Source of the DNA: Phorcus lineatus
Taxonomy: Eukaryota > Mollusca > Gastropoda > Trochida > Trochidae
Direction of reading: 5' to 3'
Assembly (NCBI GenBank): GCA_921293015.1
Contig: OV121088.1
Span: forward strand, 30,293,645 to 30,357,644
Length of the DNA stretch: 64,000 bases
Shown here: one piece after another, positions 38,116 through 51,280 of the stretch
Layout: every line of letters begins with the position of its first letter
How positions within the stretch are numbered: position 1 is the stretch's first letter
Program-made: the position numbers and the translations under genes
Notes under the pieces: model-generated
Seen by the model: only the letters and a program-made list of their open reading frames with translations
Told to the model about the DNA's origin: nothing
Databases searched by the model: none

Positions 38116-40689
38116 TTCCTTCAGAACTTACATGTGAACTGAGATTAATTTATGTAAGAAGACAAAATATATGTATATCAGATTGAGAACATTAGTGTAT
38201 CGCTTTCTCATAAAGATAAGCACGATGCTTGATATTAAATTAATGTTATATTCAACTTTTTACCCTTGCTTTGCAATAGTTATTTGAGTTTCTTTTTCCA
38301 AGTAGTATACAAAAATGCTCAAATTTTCGCTAATACACGCTAATATACATGTAAAGAAGAATATTTTTGAAAACGAAAATTTTCTCATTGTTAAGCTAAT
38401 ACAAGCAAGGCAATCCAACTCTGTTTGTAAGTCTAACGAAATCTTTTCAATGTAAGGTTATTTCGTGTTTACAGAGTTCTTTTTTATTCAAGTGAAGTAA
38501 GTATTATTGTGTCTACATGCATGCATCCCAGTTAAAGTATCGATCGTCAACTGTAAATATATAATGTAAGTGTTACAAAGCTTAAGTTGATTGTAACATT
38601 TTACCAAAACATGACTGTGTATATATGCTGAACGTATGGTAGTATTTGAACCTAGACCTTTATATTCGAAATCAAACCGTCTAACCACTTATAACTAACA
38701 TATTTTAACGTACATATACTGGTGAAATTTCCCCCTTACAAACTGACCAATGGATCCATATACATTAATTGTTTTAATTGCTCATGAGATAGCCATGAAA
38801 GATAAATGAAAATTAGTCCATAAAATATTTTCAATCATGGTATTTAGGCCTCTGTTATTTGGCAACTAGAATGTCTTTAATTATTCAAATTGATAAAGAT
38901 CTGAAATAAATACAAAAAAGTTCATGAGGTTTTCATAACATGAAATTGAGAATTTTAATTCTGGCAAAGTGTATGAGACACATTCATGAAGATGAGTCAA
39001 GTTCTAATTATAACTTTTTGGTCATTTGGCAGGTGCATTATATAATCGTCTTCTTGGGGGTCAAAATAATCTTGCGCCCACTCCTGGAAGCCCACTCCTG
39101 GAAGACCACACCTGAGCTCCCAGATTTCCATCAAAGCTACTCAAATACTGCGAAAAGTTTCAGACAAAAATTATCAGTGAATGTCACACGTACGCGTACT
39201 CAAGTTATAACTTTGTACCTCGGGTCTCATGCATACGGTAACCAGCTCTGGGTCAAAGGTGGCCTAACTATTTGTCTCTGAAATTAATGTCTCGTCCTTG
39301 AATATAACATTTGAGAAAAATTTAAGTAATATGAACATTTTCAGAGTAAAATCAAGCTCTTGAGTCTTCTTATAGACTTGCTTAGGCTTTTCTCTTACTT
39401 CAGGGTCTAGCTGGCAGAGAAGGTCAAAGGTAAATAACGAGGACGGGGATCGGGTCATCAGGTTAATGGACTGTCTACGATTTATTTTACAGCATGTAAT
39501 TGATTTCTGGATCTAAGTATAATGAAAGAAATATCTTTTGTTACTTTTTATACACTCTATGATGATAAGTTATACTCTAACCGATATTTCTTTCATGTTC
39601 AAACACTTTTAAAAATTGAATAGTTTTGTCTGTCAGCGTGTCTCAACCATGCATGAACGTTTTTATGATTGAGACTGATTCATAAGGTCTCGTATTACAA
39701 ATATCATGTGTCACTTTAAAAATCGATTTTTAAAAATTACTTTCACCGTTTTAGATCCATATATAAAATCTTGATTAATTCACACGACTACAAGATAATC
39801 AAAATAATGCTGATCCTCTGCCCATGAATACAGGTTTAAACGATATAACATATTTCGAAATGCTATGAACTGTGAAACATGTGAAGCATGATTGGGAGGA
39901 ATTCCATAAAAATGTGAATCGTCATCCATATATGGTCATGATCGCAAGCGTAAAATGGTTCGTAAATGCTATAAATACACACTGACGTTTCTCCGTTTTC
40001 ATTGGCTGTAACCCCGAAGATATCTCCTTCATTCACAAGTATGTCAATCACCTGTCAAAAATATTTCCCACACAGGATGTCACGTGATGCCACGTGACTA
40101 TGGTAATCTCCCCAAAACTCGCGTGCTTGTGACCTTTGACCGATAGGGATCTGGAGTACAATAACTCCGGTCTGGCCCCGAGGGGTCATGCAGTGTTAGT
40201 GACCGACTTTCCCGATGCTTTCATCTCAAGGTTAGATGCACCTGGAAATAATACCATAATTTCATCATTGCTAAAATCATCATGTCTGTGTCGTATCCGA
40301 TCTCCCCCCTGTCTCTAAGTGATCTTGATTCCCAAAGCTTTTCAAACGCAATTGCGATCGCTTGCATCATCCGGCGGTTATCTCTGCTCTGAATGCAACC
40401 TTTTTATTTGCATGTTCATACATTTGTGTAACTGTCACTGGTTATTTTGTTCACTCATAAATTGTTTATCGTCACTCGTTATCGTATGTTCATCGTCTTA
40501 TCGTCATCCAATTAACAATAACCTATCCAGATGGAATTCACAATCAACCTCACTTAATTATGCCTAATTGCAGTCCCCACCTAAATATCACATATTCTGA
40601 AATTCGATACTTAACTACTTAGTCTCACTGCAATTCATAACAAAATTTACAATATGCTGAGATTTACCAATGAAATTTAATTACAGAGC
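38116..40689. other. No recognised gene
   Basis: Open frames such as 38940-39281 lack domains or splice context. Nothing else is supported. Confidence 0.4.
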
Positions 40690-40775
40690 TCTTCACTACC
40701 ACATGCGAATAACAACCTAAATCACCTCTACCCAATGCAAATAACAACCAAATCACCTCTACCCAATGCAAACAA
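40690..40775 (+). repeat. Left fragment of the 32-bp minisatellite
   Basis: Units of the type CACCTCTACCCAATGCAAAT followed by AACAACCAAAT match those at 42346-43030. The array is separated from its main part by 1.57 kb of unrelated sequence. Confidence 0.75.
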
Positions 40776-41676
40776 GAAAAGCCTTTAAAAAGGCAAACTT
40801 GGCGGGCACAAGGGCATAATTATTGGATTGGAGAGGAGGAGTATATTAGTAACAGCTAGTATATTGAAACATAGCTATGTGAAGGTGCCAATATTGTGTA
40901 CGTTATTCAGGCTACTATATTTGCCAAATACACCCTCACTCGACAAGCGACTATGAAGTTAATACAAATGGAAAAACCAAATAGGTGTGCAGATATGGCA
41001 TTTACTGTGTTTATATTGGTAAAGAGAACCTAAACTATATCAAAAGTTCCAATTTTGATTAGTTTGGGGAATTTCGAATCACAATCGGCCTACTAGAAGA
41101 AGAAAAATTCATCCTTTCAAAAAATTTCTCGTGGCAAGTGAATATTTTCAAATAAAACAATATATGAATTTAAATACTTATTTTCTATATAATTTGAATA
41201 AATGTTTTGCAAGTATTTGCAATTATTTTTGTATATAAATCCCTAAGAAAATTAAAAGCTGTCGTTTGGAAAGTCGATATTCATAAAGATTTGAAAAACT
41301 TAAGTTGAAACGTCAAACCTTTTAGCATAGAGAATCATATGGCTTTGAATATAAAGATATTTTCTAAATTTTATCATGAAACGGTTTTAAATTGCTATTT
41401 GTTATGAATGATAACTTTAATTGCAACTGACAAGTTTAAAACCAAATATTGGAAAAAAACCAATTGCAAATGATCTTTAAGAAAAGGTAGAATTATTTCG
41501 TGGTTTGTTATCGAAGTTTGTTATCTTCGAAGAAGAATGCGTGGTCTCGCATTCGATATCTAGGTCACTATGCACAAAGTTGCTTTGATGAATGATAGCG
41601 ATACTAAGGATACAACGTTTGACGAGATGTTAACTTTATTTCAACCAAAACTAATCAACCAAAATTAATCTTATAT

Positions 41677-41760
<84 letters not shown>

Positions 41761-42345
41761 GGGAGGCGAGGAGAGGTGGTGGCATGTTCAGTAGCGTCAA
41801 TTACGGGCCTCCGTTATGAGCCCAGGATGGCACGCACAGTGATAGAAGAGAGTGTGTGACTCGTGCGGTAAGCGCTCACATTACTGAACATGTCTATTTG
41901 ACGATTCTTGGAAAACTGTCAGCTGTTTGTTGAAAAAGCGTGGGTTGTTACAAAAATAGAATGATGACTCCGATTCTTGAATGTGAAATAATGGACCAAA
42001 CTTGAAAAATTTAGCCTCCTATTCGTGTGACATTATTTACAAGCGAGTATTTATACTTTTATCAACATATATGAAAGAAAATATAATTCTTCTCTCAATA
42101 TGACATTTGTAGGGAAATCAAATTCCACATTAAAGCATACCAAATATTTTGTGGTACCCACAAGGTCACATGGTTAATTTTTTGCTACATCTCTTTTCAT
42201 TGGTCATTGGATACGCCGTGATACAAATAGAACACCTAGCATTGGCTAAAACTTCTCTTTGAAATTTCCAACTGTATTATAGAGCGAAATATCGGCAATA
42301 AGTGCCATTTATCAAATGTATAATTACTTGGCGGCTTTGGCCGCC
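40776..42345. mobile_element. 1.57-kb segment inserted in the minisatellite
   Basis: It splits one array into two parts. The left edge carries the hairpin GCCTTTAAAAAGGC and the right edge the perfect hairpin CTTGGCGGC-TTTG-GCCGCCAAG. CTTGGCGG occurs near both ends. No coding frame is visible. The terminal hairpins hint at a non-autonomous rolling-circle or foldback element, but Helitron-type ends (TC...CTRR) were not found, so the class is undecided. Confidence 0.5.
41680..41759 (+). repeat. (GA)40 microsatellite
   Basis: An uninterrupted 80-base GA tract, lying inside the inserted segment. Confidence 0.97.
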
Positions 42346-43030
42346 AAGCAATAACAACCAAATCACCTCTACCCACTGCAATTTATGACCAAACTCTTCA
42401 CTACCACATGCAAATAAAAACCAAAATGATCTCTACCCACTAAAAAGAACCAAATCACCTCCTACCATTGCAAATAACAATCGTAATCACCTCTACCCCC
42501 AAGACTCTCCACTACTAAATGCAACTAGCAACCAAAATAACCTCTACCCACTGCAAATAATAACAAAACTCTCTTCCACCCACTGCAAATAACAACAAAA
42601 CTCTCTTCCACCCACTGCAAATAACAACAAAACTCTCTTCCACCCACTGCAAATAACAACAAAACTCTCTTCCACCCACTGCAAATAACAACAAAACTCT
42701 CTTCCACCCACTGCAAATAACAACAAAACTCTCTTCCACCAACTGCAAATAAAAACAAAACTCTTTTCCACCCACTGCAAATAACAACAAAACTTATTTC
42801 CACACACTGCATATAAAAACAAAAACAATTTCTACACACTGTACATAATACCCAACATCACCTCTGCACATGCTAATAATAACCATCTCTACCCACTGCA
42901 CACAACAACCAAACTCTCCTCTACCAAGCAAAAAAACTCAAAGTGAATCATCTCTACCCACTGCACACAACAACCAAACTCGCCTCTACCCATAGCCACT
43001 GTAAATAAAAACCAAACTCACCTCAACCAT
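42346..43030 (+). repeat. 32-bp minisatellite array
   Basis: The core 42565-42735 holds about five almost identical 32-base units containing CTCTTCCACCCACTGCAAAT and AACAACAAAA. Diverged units extend on both sides. The unit length is not a multiple of three, so all three minus-strand frames stay open and give false repetitive proteins. Confidence 0.95.
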
Positions 43031-43113
43031 CTGAAACTGCTTTAAACCCAATGATTTCTAACACAAACACAAATTTGTAACACACATGAACTTTCATTGG
43101 CCGAAATGGTGAA

Positions 43114-44065
43114 CCCACGACATTTGACCAATGAAGAATTATCTAGAGGAATAGGAATGTTGCAAAAAAGGGGAACCCTGGTGTAAATGATCACAGTGTC
43201 ATCAATAGGGCTTGGAATCGTTTCCCAACTTATGGTACAGCTGCCACACAACATGCTGGAGGTAGTGCAAGATCAACAACGGTACGTGATGACCGTTTAC
43301 TTCTACTGCAAGCTCTGCAACTTAACACCAGAGATTCCACCCAATTGAGATCCCATCTCCATACAACGCATGGGTTAACGTTTCCACACAAGCTGGACGA
43401 CTGAATGGAAGGGTTTGCATGCAAGACGACCGTGTGTTCGAATCCCCTTACATCCTGCTCTTTGTGGTGCACGTTGAGAGTGGACGCCTGAGCATGTCTG
43501 CTCATGACTGAAGGTCTATGTTGTTCACGGATGAGTCGTAATTCTGTCTCGACTTTACTGATAGATTGGCGAGAGTTTGGAGAAGACAGGGGAAAACGTT
43601 TGGCAGATTGTAACATTACTGAACATGATAGGTATGGCGAAGTTTCAGGAATGGTATGGGGTGGAATGAACTCGGATGGAAAGACTGATCCGCATGTTTT
43701 TGAGAAAGGCACTATGAGTGGTATTGGTTACAGGGATGAAATCTTGGATGCCTACGCTGGAGCTTTCGGAGATAATTTCATCCTTACGAACGACAATGCC
43801 CGTACACATCGAGCAACGGTGGTAGATCAGTACCTTCAAATAGAAACAATTGAGCGGATGTTGTGGCCTGCTCGTTCGCCTAATCTTATTTCAATAGAAA
43901 ACGTATGAAACCGTCTCCAACAAGCATTGGTAGACGCATAGTTCAACCAATATTGAACAGGAACTCGGAAGAGCTCGGAGAAATGTAGCCAACAGCAACA
44001 TTGACAGCATAAAAAGTCGACGATGTTAAGTTGTAGTGCGTGCGAGAGACTCATATACACGTTAT
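43114..44065 (+). pseudogene. Decayed Tc1-family transposase (DD34E)
   Basis: Reading across frames gives the whole Tc1 transposase order. A helix-turn-helix start (PRHLTNEELSRGIGMLQ, from 43114) comes first, then GGSARSTTVRDDR, FTDES, SGMVWGGMNSDGKTDPHVF, YRDEILDAY, NDNARTHRATVVDQYL, WPARSPNLISIENV and IKSRRC...TRY. The DDE triad falls at 43530-43532 (D), 43792-43794 (D) and 43897-43899 (E), with 34 residues between the last two, as in Tc1. There are stops at about 43402, 43536 and 43906, and several frameshifts, so it is inactive. No flanking terminal repeats were recognised. It directly abuts the minisatellite. Confidence 0.92.
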
Positions 44066-45612
44066 TGACTCTATAATCGTAGCATTTGACCTTTTGTTAC
44101 TTTCTGCTGCAGTTACATTTGTGTTCCTAGGTGGTTCAATCAGGTGTAATGACAGCGAACTATCTCTTAATAGTGTTATCCTTCTTGCATAACATATGTA
44201 TGGATGTATATATGTTGGATGTTCAAATGAGTCTAAAATTAAAAAAATTCTGTACATTCTAAACAATAATATGAAGAATAAATTCGATTGTCCTTTGAAA
44301 TTGCATTTCACAACCACACTTACCTATACACCTGAAGGACAAAAAAATATCATTTATACCTAGTGTAAATAACAAGAAAAATACTTCTTTGATATATAAT
44401 GGATAAAGTAGACAAAGAGTTCCTAGAGTGTTCTATGAAACAGATAGCTGGTAGAAAAAGTGTCCTAACCAAGTCTATCGGAGCGGCAACCCCTTCCTCC
44501 TTTTGTTCGATATGTCCTAATGTTTAGCTAAACACTAAGCTCACAATGCATATCGTTGATTCCAATAATTCACTACACTGAAAGTTACCCCCACCTTTAA
44601 ACAGTATACTACTCAAACGAAGAAATACATAGCTGAAAATGGTCATAAGCAGGTTGTATATGGGATAAAGAGTAGGTATAAGGGTTTATGGTTGAACATT
44701 GATTGTTCAATGGAGGTTGAGACTTGGTAGTGTAAATGAAATGTGTCACAATATCAAGGCCACTGAGCAGTCGATATATTTTGATTGATATAAGAGTTCC
44801 AAAGGTTTGACGTTCGGACGAATGGGCCTTGAATGTTCTCACACTCCTCTGAACATGTTGCAAAAGTAACATAGACGAATTACTCTATCCCAGATGATTA
44901 GAGTCATCTGCAGCTTCCCTTACAAAGAAGAAGAATCAAGTGAAGTTCCATGCAGCTGAAACCAATGCTTAAACCTTCCCGGGGTACTCTGAAAGTCGTT
45001 GATGTCGTTAAATGGTCTTCACATTGTAAAGAATATGACAAACGATGCCAACACGAAAGAGAAATTGAATTTCGCAAGAAATTTGTTCCGATTTTGGTTA
45101 ACAATCTTGGTTATACTAGACAGGTCCGATGTTGTTAGAAGGAAATACGATGTCAATGACGTTACACTTTACCACAATACGAATACTGTGTGAATGTAGT
45201 ATTTGCTTATCAGTACGATTTTCTCACTAATACATGAATAACACGATGGCAACACGACTTCGCATTGAAAGTCCGATGCATATGAAGTGACGTCAACATC
45301 ACTTGACCTCATGAGGGTACATACATTTGAGTTTTCAATTGTCAAAAAGGCAATTGTCCTTCATTTTTTTAAAACTAAAGTTTGACATGCAGCCAAAACC
45401 AGATAGAGAAAGTAGGCCTGGGAGAGAGGTGGAAATAAAGGACGATTAGCATTAGTTTCACAGTTTTGGCTCAAAGGTATAGTATAAATAGTGAAGAAAT
45501 TATAATTATTTAAAATAAACAAAACCCGATGTAAAATAGGGTTAAAGGTGAGGAATGACAAACGCTTCTAGTCTGTAAACTTGTAGTCTTGCTCCGTGAT
45601 CATGGAAAAACA
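44066..45612. other. No recognised gene
   Basis: AT-rich; short overlapping frames on both strands only. A CRE octamer is at 45288. Confidence 0.4.
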
Positions 45613-45930
45613 GCCTTTGATACAGTCAACATTCAGCAAGTTTCTAAGACTTCAACAATGCCCTTTGAAAGTGCAATAGCGCATATTAATATATTATAAA
45701 TGAAAATAAAAGCAAGTTAGTTTAAAACTTAGTCTAGTATAATCGCTGAAAGTAAACTTAATTGCATTCAATAAAGCCTTTGATACAGTCAACATTCAGC
45801 AAGTTTCTAAGACTTCAACAATGCCTTTTGGAAGTGCAATAGCGCATATTATTATATTATAAATGAAAATAAAAGCAAGTGAAACCAAAACTTAGTCTAT
45901 TATAATCGCTGAAAGTAAACTTAATTGCAT
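45613..45930 (+). repeat. 163-bp tandem duplication
   Basis: The block beginning GCCTTTGATACAGTCAACAT at 45613 is repeated from 45776 with few differences and ends at about 45930. The high identity implies a recent local duplication. Confidence 0.95.
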
Positions 45931-48041
45931 ACAAATTTTACCTTGATATTTCATATGAACTCGGTACAATTACAACAGAAAAACGCTTTTTCTTTTTACA
46001 ACGCAGATCTGCATAAAAAATTCAGGATCATCGAGATGAAATCGTAAAACAATCGGGCACTTCATGAAGACATTTTAACCCACTGCAATACAGTTCCTCC
46101 GGCTTTCGTCGCGACAATCGAAGATTGTGAAACTCTTTGGCATGTCAAACTAAAAAAAGATAACCTGTACAAAGTTTTATTTTCATGGTTCAAACATGTC
46201 ACCATCTTGTCATTTGCTTGTCCATCGAGGTGCCATCTTACGAAGTCGTGTTAAAATCGTTAAACACTCGCTTGTCCATCATCTCTGTCGGGCACTTTTC
46301 TCATGCGAAGAAAATAAAATACTGCCCGTTAAAACAAAGGCAACACCACGGCATACAGTCATAAACGACGATATTGAGTTTTCGTGGTGCCTGCGTAACA
46401 ATCATTTTGCATTTAGATTCCGTATTGATGGATGGACTGTATGATTCAAATTCTTGCTTATTATATATCCTATATGATATATTATAAATCCATAGAGTAT
46501 TGAACACAAGATTTTCTGCATAAGGTGTTTAATTTCACAATAAATAAAGTGTTATCCAGAAATTTTTGTCTTCAATATTAATAAACTTAATAATGAATAA
46601 TGTATATCGATTATGAATTCCCGTCAAAGACTTACACATATTACCAAATGTAAGAATGTAGATAAATGTGTGTGTGTATATATATAAAAGTCTATATATT
46701 TGCGTGTGTACATATAAGTGACTTATATAACAAGTAGACACAATAAATGCTCCCAATGTGTCAGGATGACTACTTATTCCAAGAGCATATTAACCAAATG
46801 TGCTTTGAATCTAATCAGTCCCTTAAACGATATGAAAACTTGAGAACGCAGTTATGCCGACTACTTATGGGACATATTTGTTTTTATTCACCACATATTA
46901 TAATGTCTCATTTCCCCCTTCTTTTATGTTCAATGTTGTCCTGCTTCATGATTGTGTAGATAAGTTGAGGCATTTTATTAAAATCTAGGGACTCATTCAG
47001 CAAGTCTAGACTTAAGCAATCCAAACTGAACATTAAGACCAATAAAGAAATGCAAATGAACGTAATGCAAATCTTATTAGTCCATGTTCAATGTTATGTG
47101 GAAACTTAGCCCAAAGCATGAAATATTCATGCAGCCACTGCCGTAGATCGATTCTATCTCGTGACGACCATATACCATATCACAGTTTATCAAATTGGAA
47201 GGGCGCGAATGAAGCTGGGCATCATAGATTGAGTCGTGCGTAAAACAATAAAAAGCCATTTTGAAATAAGATGCGTGTTTAGTGCAGAAAGCCACGTAGC
47301 ATCGCCATTTAGAAGACCGGAATAAAAATGTCCAAGTGTAGACTTTCTCATACCCTTGTTAATTGGCCAATTGTCATCGCACCATGTAAAATTTACAAAT
47401 AAAGAAATATTACCTAATATTTAAAAACTATCACATTTTCTTTATGACGGCAGGTCATAACCAATGCATCGTGGTCACAGTTCAATGTGCACGTACTAAC
47501 ATATGAGTCGAGAAAACGACCTACGTCCTGTATGTTTCAATATTTCGATTGTAAAAAATGAAATGCTATTAGGAGATAAGATTGTGCGGCTAAGTGCAAC
47601 ATAATGAGAAAACGTGTCAAATAAGACAACATTGGAATTGTTTTATTTCATCTTCAAAGGATAAAAAATATTTTGTTTATGATGTGTTACTACAGAGAAG
47701 GTCTAATGAAATTCTGAATTAGAGGCCGTTATTCAAGTACTGGATTGTAACAAACCATCTATTGTCGCCTCCAGCTTGGTTGTTATTTTCAAAAGCTCAC
47801 AGATGTATATATCTTATAAAGCCCAGTGTTGCATTTATAACTGTGAATACATCACTTTTTTGTTATTAGTACCACATGACACGGATATTAATTATCATTA
47901 TTATTATCATCTGCCTCATCTTTATGTAAATCCGATTTATTTTCTGCATCAAATTATCCTTATCTTTAAAATTCTACTTCGAGTGTTTGTGAATCTACTC
48001 ACATTATCGATTTATGTTTAAGATATTAGTTTTAATCAAAA
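45931..48041. other. No recognised gene
   Basis: AT-rich sequence with short frames lacking domains; nothing supported. Confidence 0.4.
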
Positions 48042-48950
48042 GTGCACGTTCATTTCAACATAAACATAGAGAATATGTATCTTATAAATTCTCTAATATA
48101 TCACAAATCAAATGCAACTCCTCAAGTTTTACAATCCTTCGGTAATATAACTATCTACAAGAATCATATGGGTGCACCAATTTTACCTTACTTATTACAA
48201 AATATTGTTGGAAATAAAAAGGGGTGTAGAAACATATATGACATTCTTATATTCAATAAACCCTCTAAACTCTTAAATACCTCGAAAAATGGCGAAATGA
48301 ACTGAACGAAACCATTGAGGAAGAAACCGTGAAGAAAACCGAAAATATAACCTTTAAATCTTACAATAGCGTAAAACACTCTTTGTTCCAAAACAGCATA
48401 ATTCATAGATTCTTGCCAACAAACGATTTGCTAACAAAAGTGAAAGATAAAGATTCAAATAAATGCACCTTCTGCAGCTCTAAGACAGAATCAATATTGC
48501 ATCTGTTAAACGAATGTTTATTCGTTCAAGAAATCTGGAAAGAAATATCAAAATGGATACAAGAAAAATCCGGAGTATCAATAACTTTCACAGGTAAAAA
48601 TGTCATTTTAGGATATTGTGAAAAGAGAAATTATGTCCCAAATCTAATCACTACAACCGTAAAGTATAACATATACAAAATAAAACTAAGGAACAAACGA
48701 CCAAATCTCAAACATATCAAAGAAGAAATCAAATCAATATATTATGTTGATTTACCATATCTGCAAACTGTTGCTTATTGCTCCTATCCAATTTGATAAT
48801 ATCAGTGCCTGACTATCAAATATGTATATACATGTAATTGTGAATCATATTTATGTAACATTGTTTATGAAATGAGTTGGGTTTTTTTTAATGAATTGTA
48901 TCGATGGAGATTCAAAAATTTTAAAAATTTAAAAAAATATATAACTATCT
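48042..48950 (+). pseudogene. 5'-truncated LINE: C-terminal part of reverse transcriptase ORF2 with frameshift
   Basis: The first frame (to 48305) contains GAPILPYLLQNIVGNKKGCR. A single-base slip in an A run near 48285 moves the reading into KWRNELNETIEEETVKK and on through 48796. That second part carries a zinc knuckle CTFCSSKTESILHLLNEC (CX2CX8HX4C), typical of the end of L1-like ORF2. It closes IYYVDLPYLQTVAYCSYPI before TGA. The 3' flank is A/T-rich with no clean poly(A). The catalytic domain is absent, as usual for 5' truncation. It differs from the LINE at 3003-4197 in sequence and clade. Confidence 0.82.
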
Positions 48951-50391
48951 GGAATCTTTAAGATATCTGTGTAAAAATCCCTTTGAAATCTTTTTCGTTA
49001 GTTTTTATATCTACATTTCAACTTTGAGTCTGTCTTATATAGTTTGGGCATCTGAGTGAATATTCCGACAGGTTGTTCATAGACCTCAGATAAAATAAAC
49101 ATTGTTCAATGTTTATCGGCAGTGTCGTATGGTTGAAGATAGTGCAACAGTCCCACTCTGGTTCTCTCTGTTCAATTTATGGTAAAATACATTGAGTTTG
49201 GGAATATATAAATCGAGAGCTTCATTCGAATAACATTATATTGTTTCGATGTCGACTTAGATTTGAAAAATTTTCCTTACTGAACCTAGAAGGGACATTC
49301 TAAATGTCTCTTAAGACCTTATCAAACATGGCAAAGTGCACGTCTATTGCGTGGCTTTATGAGTTCATTTCTCTCAATTCATTCTGAATTTGAAAAGTTT
49401 CGATTTCTGTTTGATATATTCGTAGTCTCCCGATGAATTCAAGATACTTTGTATTCAATCACCTTGATAAAGAATTTAAACGTTTTACTCCAGGATGAAA
49501 CACCTTGTAAAAGTGCAAAAGTTACAAAACGCAACATAAATCTTATACCAATCAATGAAAAATTAAAACAAACTGAAATCTGCATTCAACGTTTGTGATT
49601 ATAATTATCAAAGTAAGCATGCACGCTCTCTGGCTATCTATGGTAACAAAACCACACCAAAAATATCCTACAAATAGCAGTTGGCAGAGAAACTAAAGAG
49701 TCTCTTAAATTGTACAAACGTCCACGTATCTCCATATTCAGATAAGGAACTCTTCCATTTCTTAAAAATCATTAAATGCCAGATGGTAAGGATGAAAAAG
49801 TCCTTTTTACAATATACTCAACCAACCAAATGGTCAATATGAATGATAAGCATCATTGTGATCATTACATGAACTATACAATATATCATTATTGAAAACC
49901 GGTGTGGGCAAAAGTTATCGTTTTGAGTATATATAGTTTGGGAGGAACACCGGTCAATTTTAACAAAAGATATAGTTTCCATGTTTTATTGTTTGAAATT
50001 CATGGTAGGGGCGGTAGATTATGAGGCCGAGATACAACAGCTTGACGATGATGAGTAAGCGATTAATCAGACAGTTTGGCCAATATCCGAGAATAATTCC
50101 AAAATTGTCCCCGACAATGACGTTCGCAGTAAAGGAACTGTGTATGTTACTTGTGCCTACTACGTCATTTATGACGTTTTGTTTTTAATACTTCGGTTTT
50201 GAAATATCTATGTCAAATTTAGATATGTGTCATTTAAGGTATTTAATGCTATTTAATCTTATCCTCTGACAATACAATATTAAAATTGCCCTTATTTTAA
50301 AAGGAAAAATATATAATGTTTCTTTGAATAAAAACAATATCCACACCAGGTTTATATGATAAAATCTAAACAATGTTCCCCAGCCAACATG
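48951..50391. other. No recognised gene
   Basis: AT-rich intergenic sequence; no frame of interest. Confidence 0.4.
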
Positions 50392-50690
50392 ACCGTACTG
50401 GGCCAGTACTTGCCTTATACTGGCTGGTAAAGTTGATAAAGGCATACTGGCTCACGGTATTGAACCAGCACTGGTCCAGTATCGGTTTAACCAAATCTTG
50501 CCATTACAGGCAGAATTGTATGGGCCCAGTACTGGAGATACGGTACAGGTGTACTATACTGGCCCAGTACCAGCCCGGTTACGACATATCACTTCCTGTC
50601 TTAGTGCATTATGGGATATTTTAAAAGGGCCAGTACTGGCCCAGAATAGTGTACATACTGGCCCGGTACTGGCCAAATTCTGGCATGGCA
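50392..50690. repeat. Cluster 1 of the self-complementary GGCCAGTACTGG motif
   Basis: The palindrome CCAGTACTGG and variants (GGGCCAGTACTGGCCC, TACTGGCCCGGTACTGG) recur about a dozen times at irregular spacing, on both strands because the motif reads the same both ways. Open frames here arise from the repeat. Confidence 0.85.
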
Positions 50691-51280
50691 CTTCCTATAA
50701 TCTTATTAGGAATTATGGGTATTCTTTTCAAACTGCCGTCTGCTTTATAGAGATGAATGGAGAAGGCATCCCTCAAGTATCCTGTAAATGTGAGTTCGAA
50801 TTCTGACATCCGGATGACTGACCTTAAGTTAGATAAGTCTCTGATGTATTCTCTGCATGTTTAATAACTTAATTACAATTGTATTTTGCTTTTACAAAAA
50901 AATGTTGTAGGTTTTATTAACATGATAGACAAATTCAATTCCTGAAATATCTTTGGAGACATATGTTTTCTCTGTAGACCTACTTGTAGTTTTGTTCAAA
51001 AGACTTGTTTTTCCTTTATTTAGATAACATGTTTTGATAGATTTTTTTTATGAATGACTCTATAACATTTGCAGGCATTTAAGATTATATTGTGAAGCAA
51101 AGTTCCATGCTTATGATTATAAATACGTATAACCAACTTTAGGGATAGTTAGATTAACAATATAAGAATGCACAGCTTAGTAACAATGACTTAATCAACC
51201 TTGATTTCTGATAATTCGAACATTTGTATCTACGGTTTCGATGTAGTAAAGTTACTGGACAGTAAAGGTCAAACTAAATA
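50691..51280. other. Spacer between the two motif clusters
   Basis: Ordinary AT-rich sequence without the motif. Confidence 0.5.

Noticed and set aside
41820..41890. Sequence similar to a tRNA A box (TGACTCGTGCGGTAAGCGCTC type), possible SINE head
   Set aside because: No B box at the right distance and no tail, so a SINE call is not supported.
42570..42780. Regular repeats considered as a CRISPR array
   Set aside because: Units are contiguous, with no unique spacers, and the genome is eukaryotic.
42515..42839. Three overlapping repetitive open frames on the minus strand (about 91-104 codons)
   Set aside because: They are products of a 32-bp minisatellite whose unit length cycles all frames; no start context, splice sites or conserved protein.
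43430..43450. GTTCGAATCCC, similar to a tRNA B box
   Set aside because: It lies within the Tc1 relic coding sequence and has no matching A box or cloverleaf. The similar site at 11050 also fails. No tRNA gene was found.
43230..43712. 160-codon open frame on the minus strand
   Set aside because: Antisense shadow of the Tc1 transposase relic on the plus strand.
45776..45810. Peptide KAFDTVN, as in the palm motif of reverse transcriptases
   Set aside because: The match stops after seven residues and nothing before or after resembles a reverse transcriptase; judged chance.
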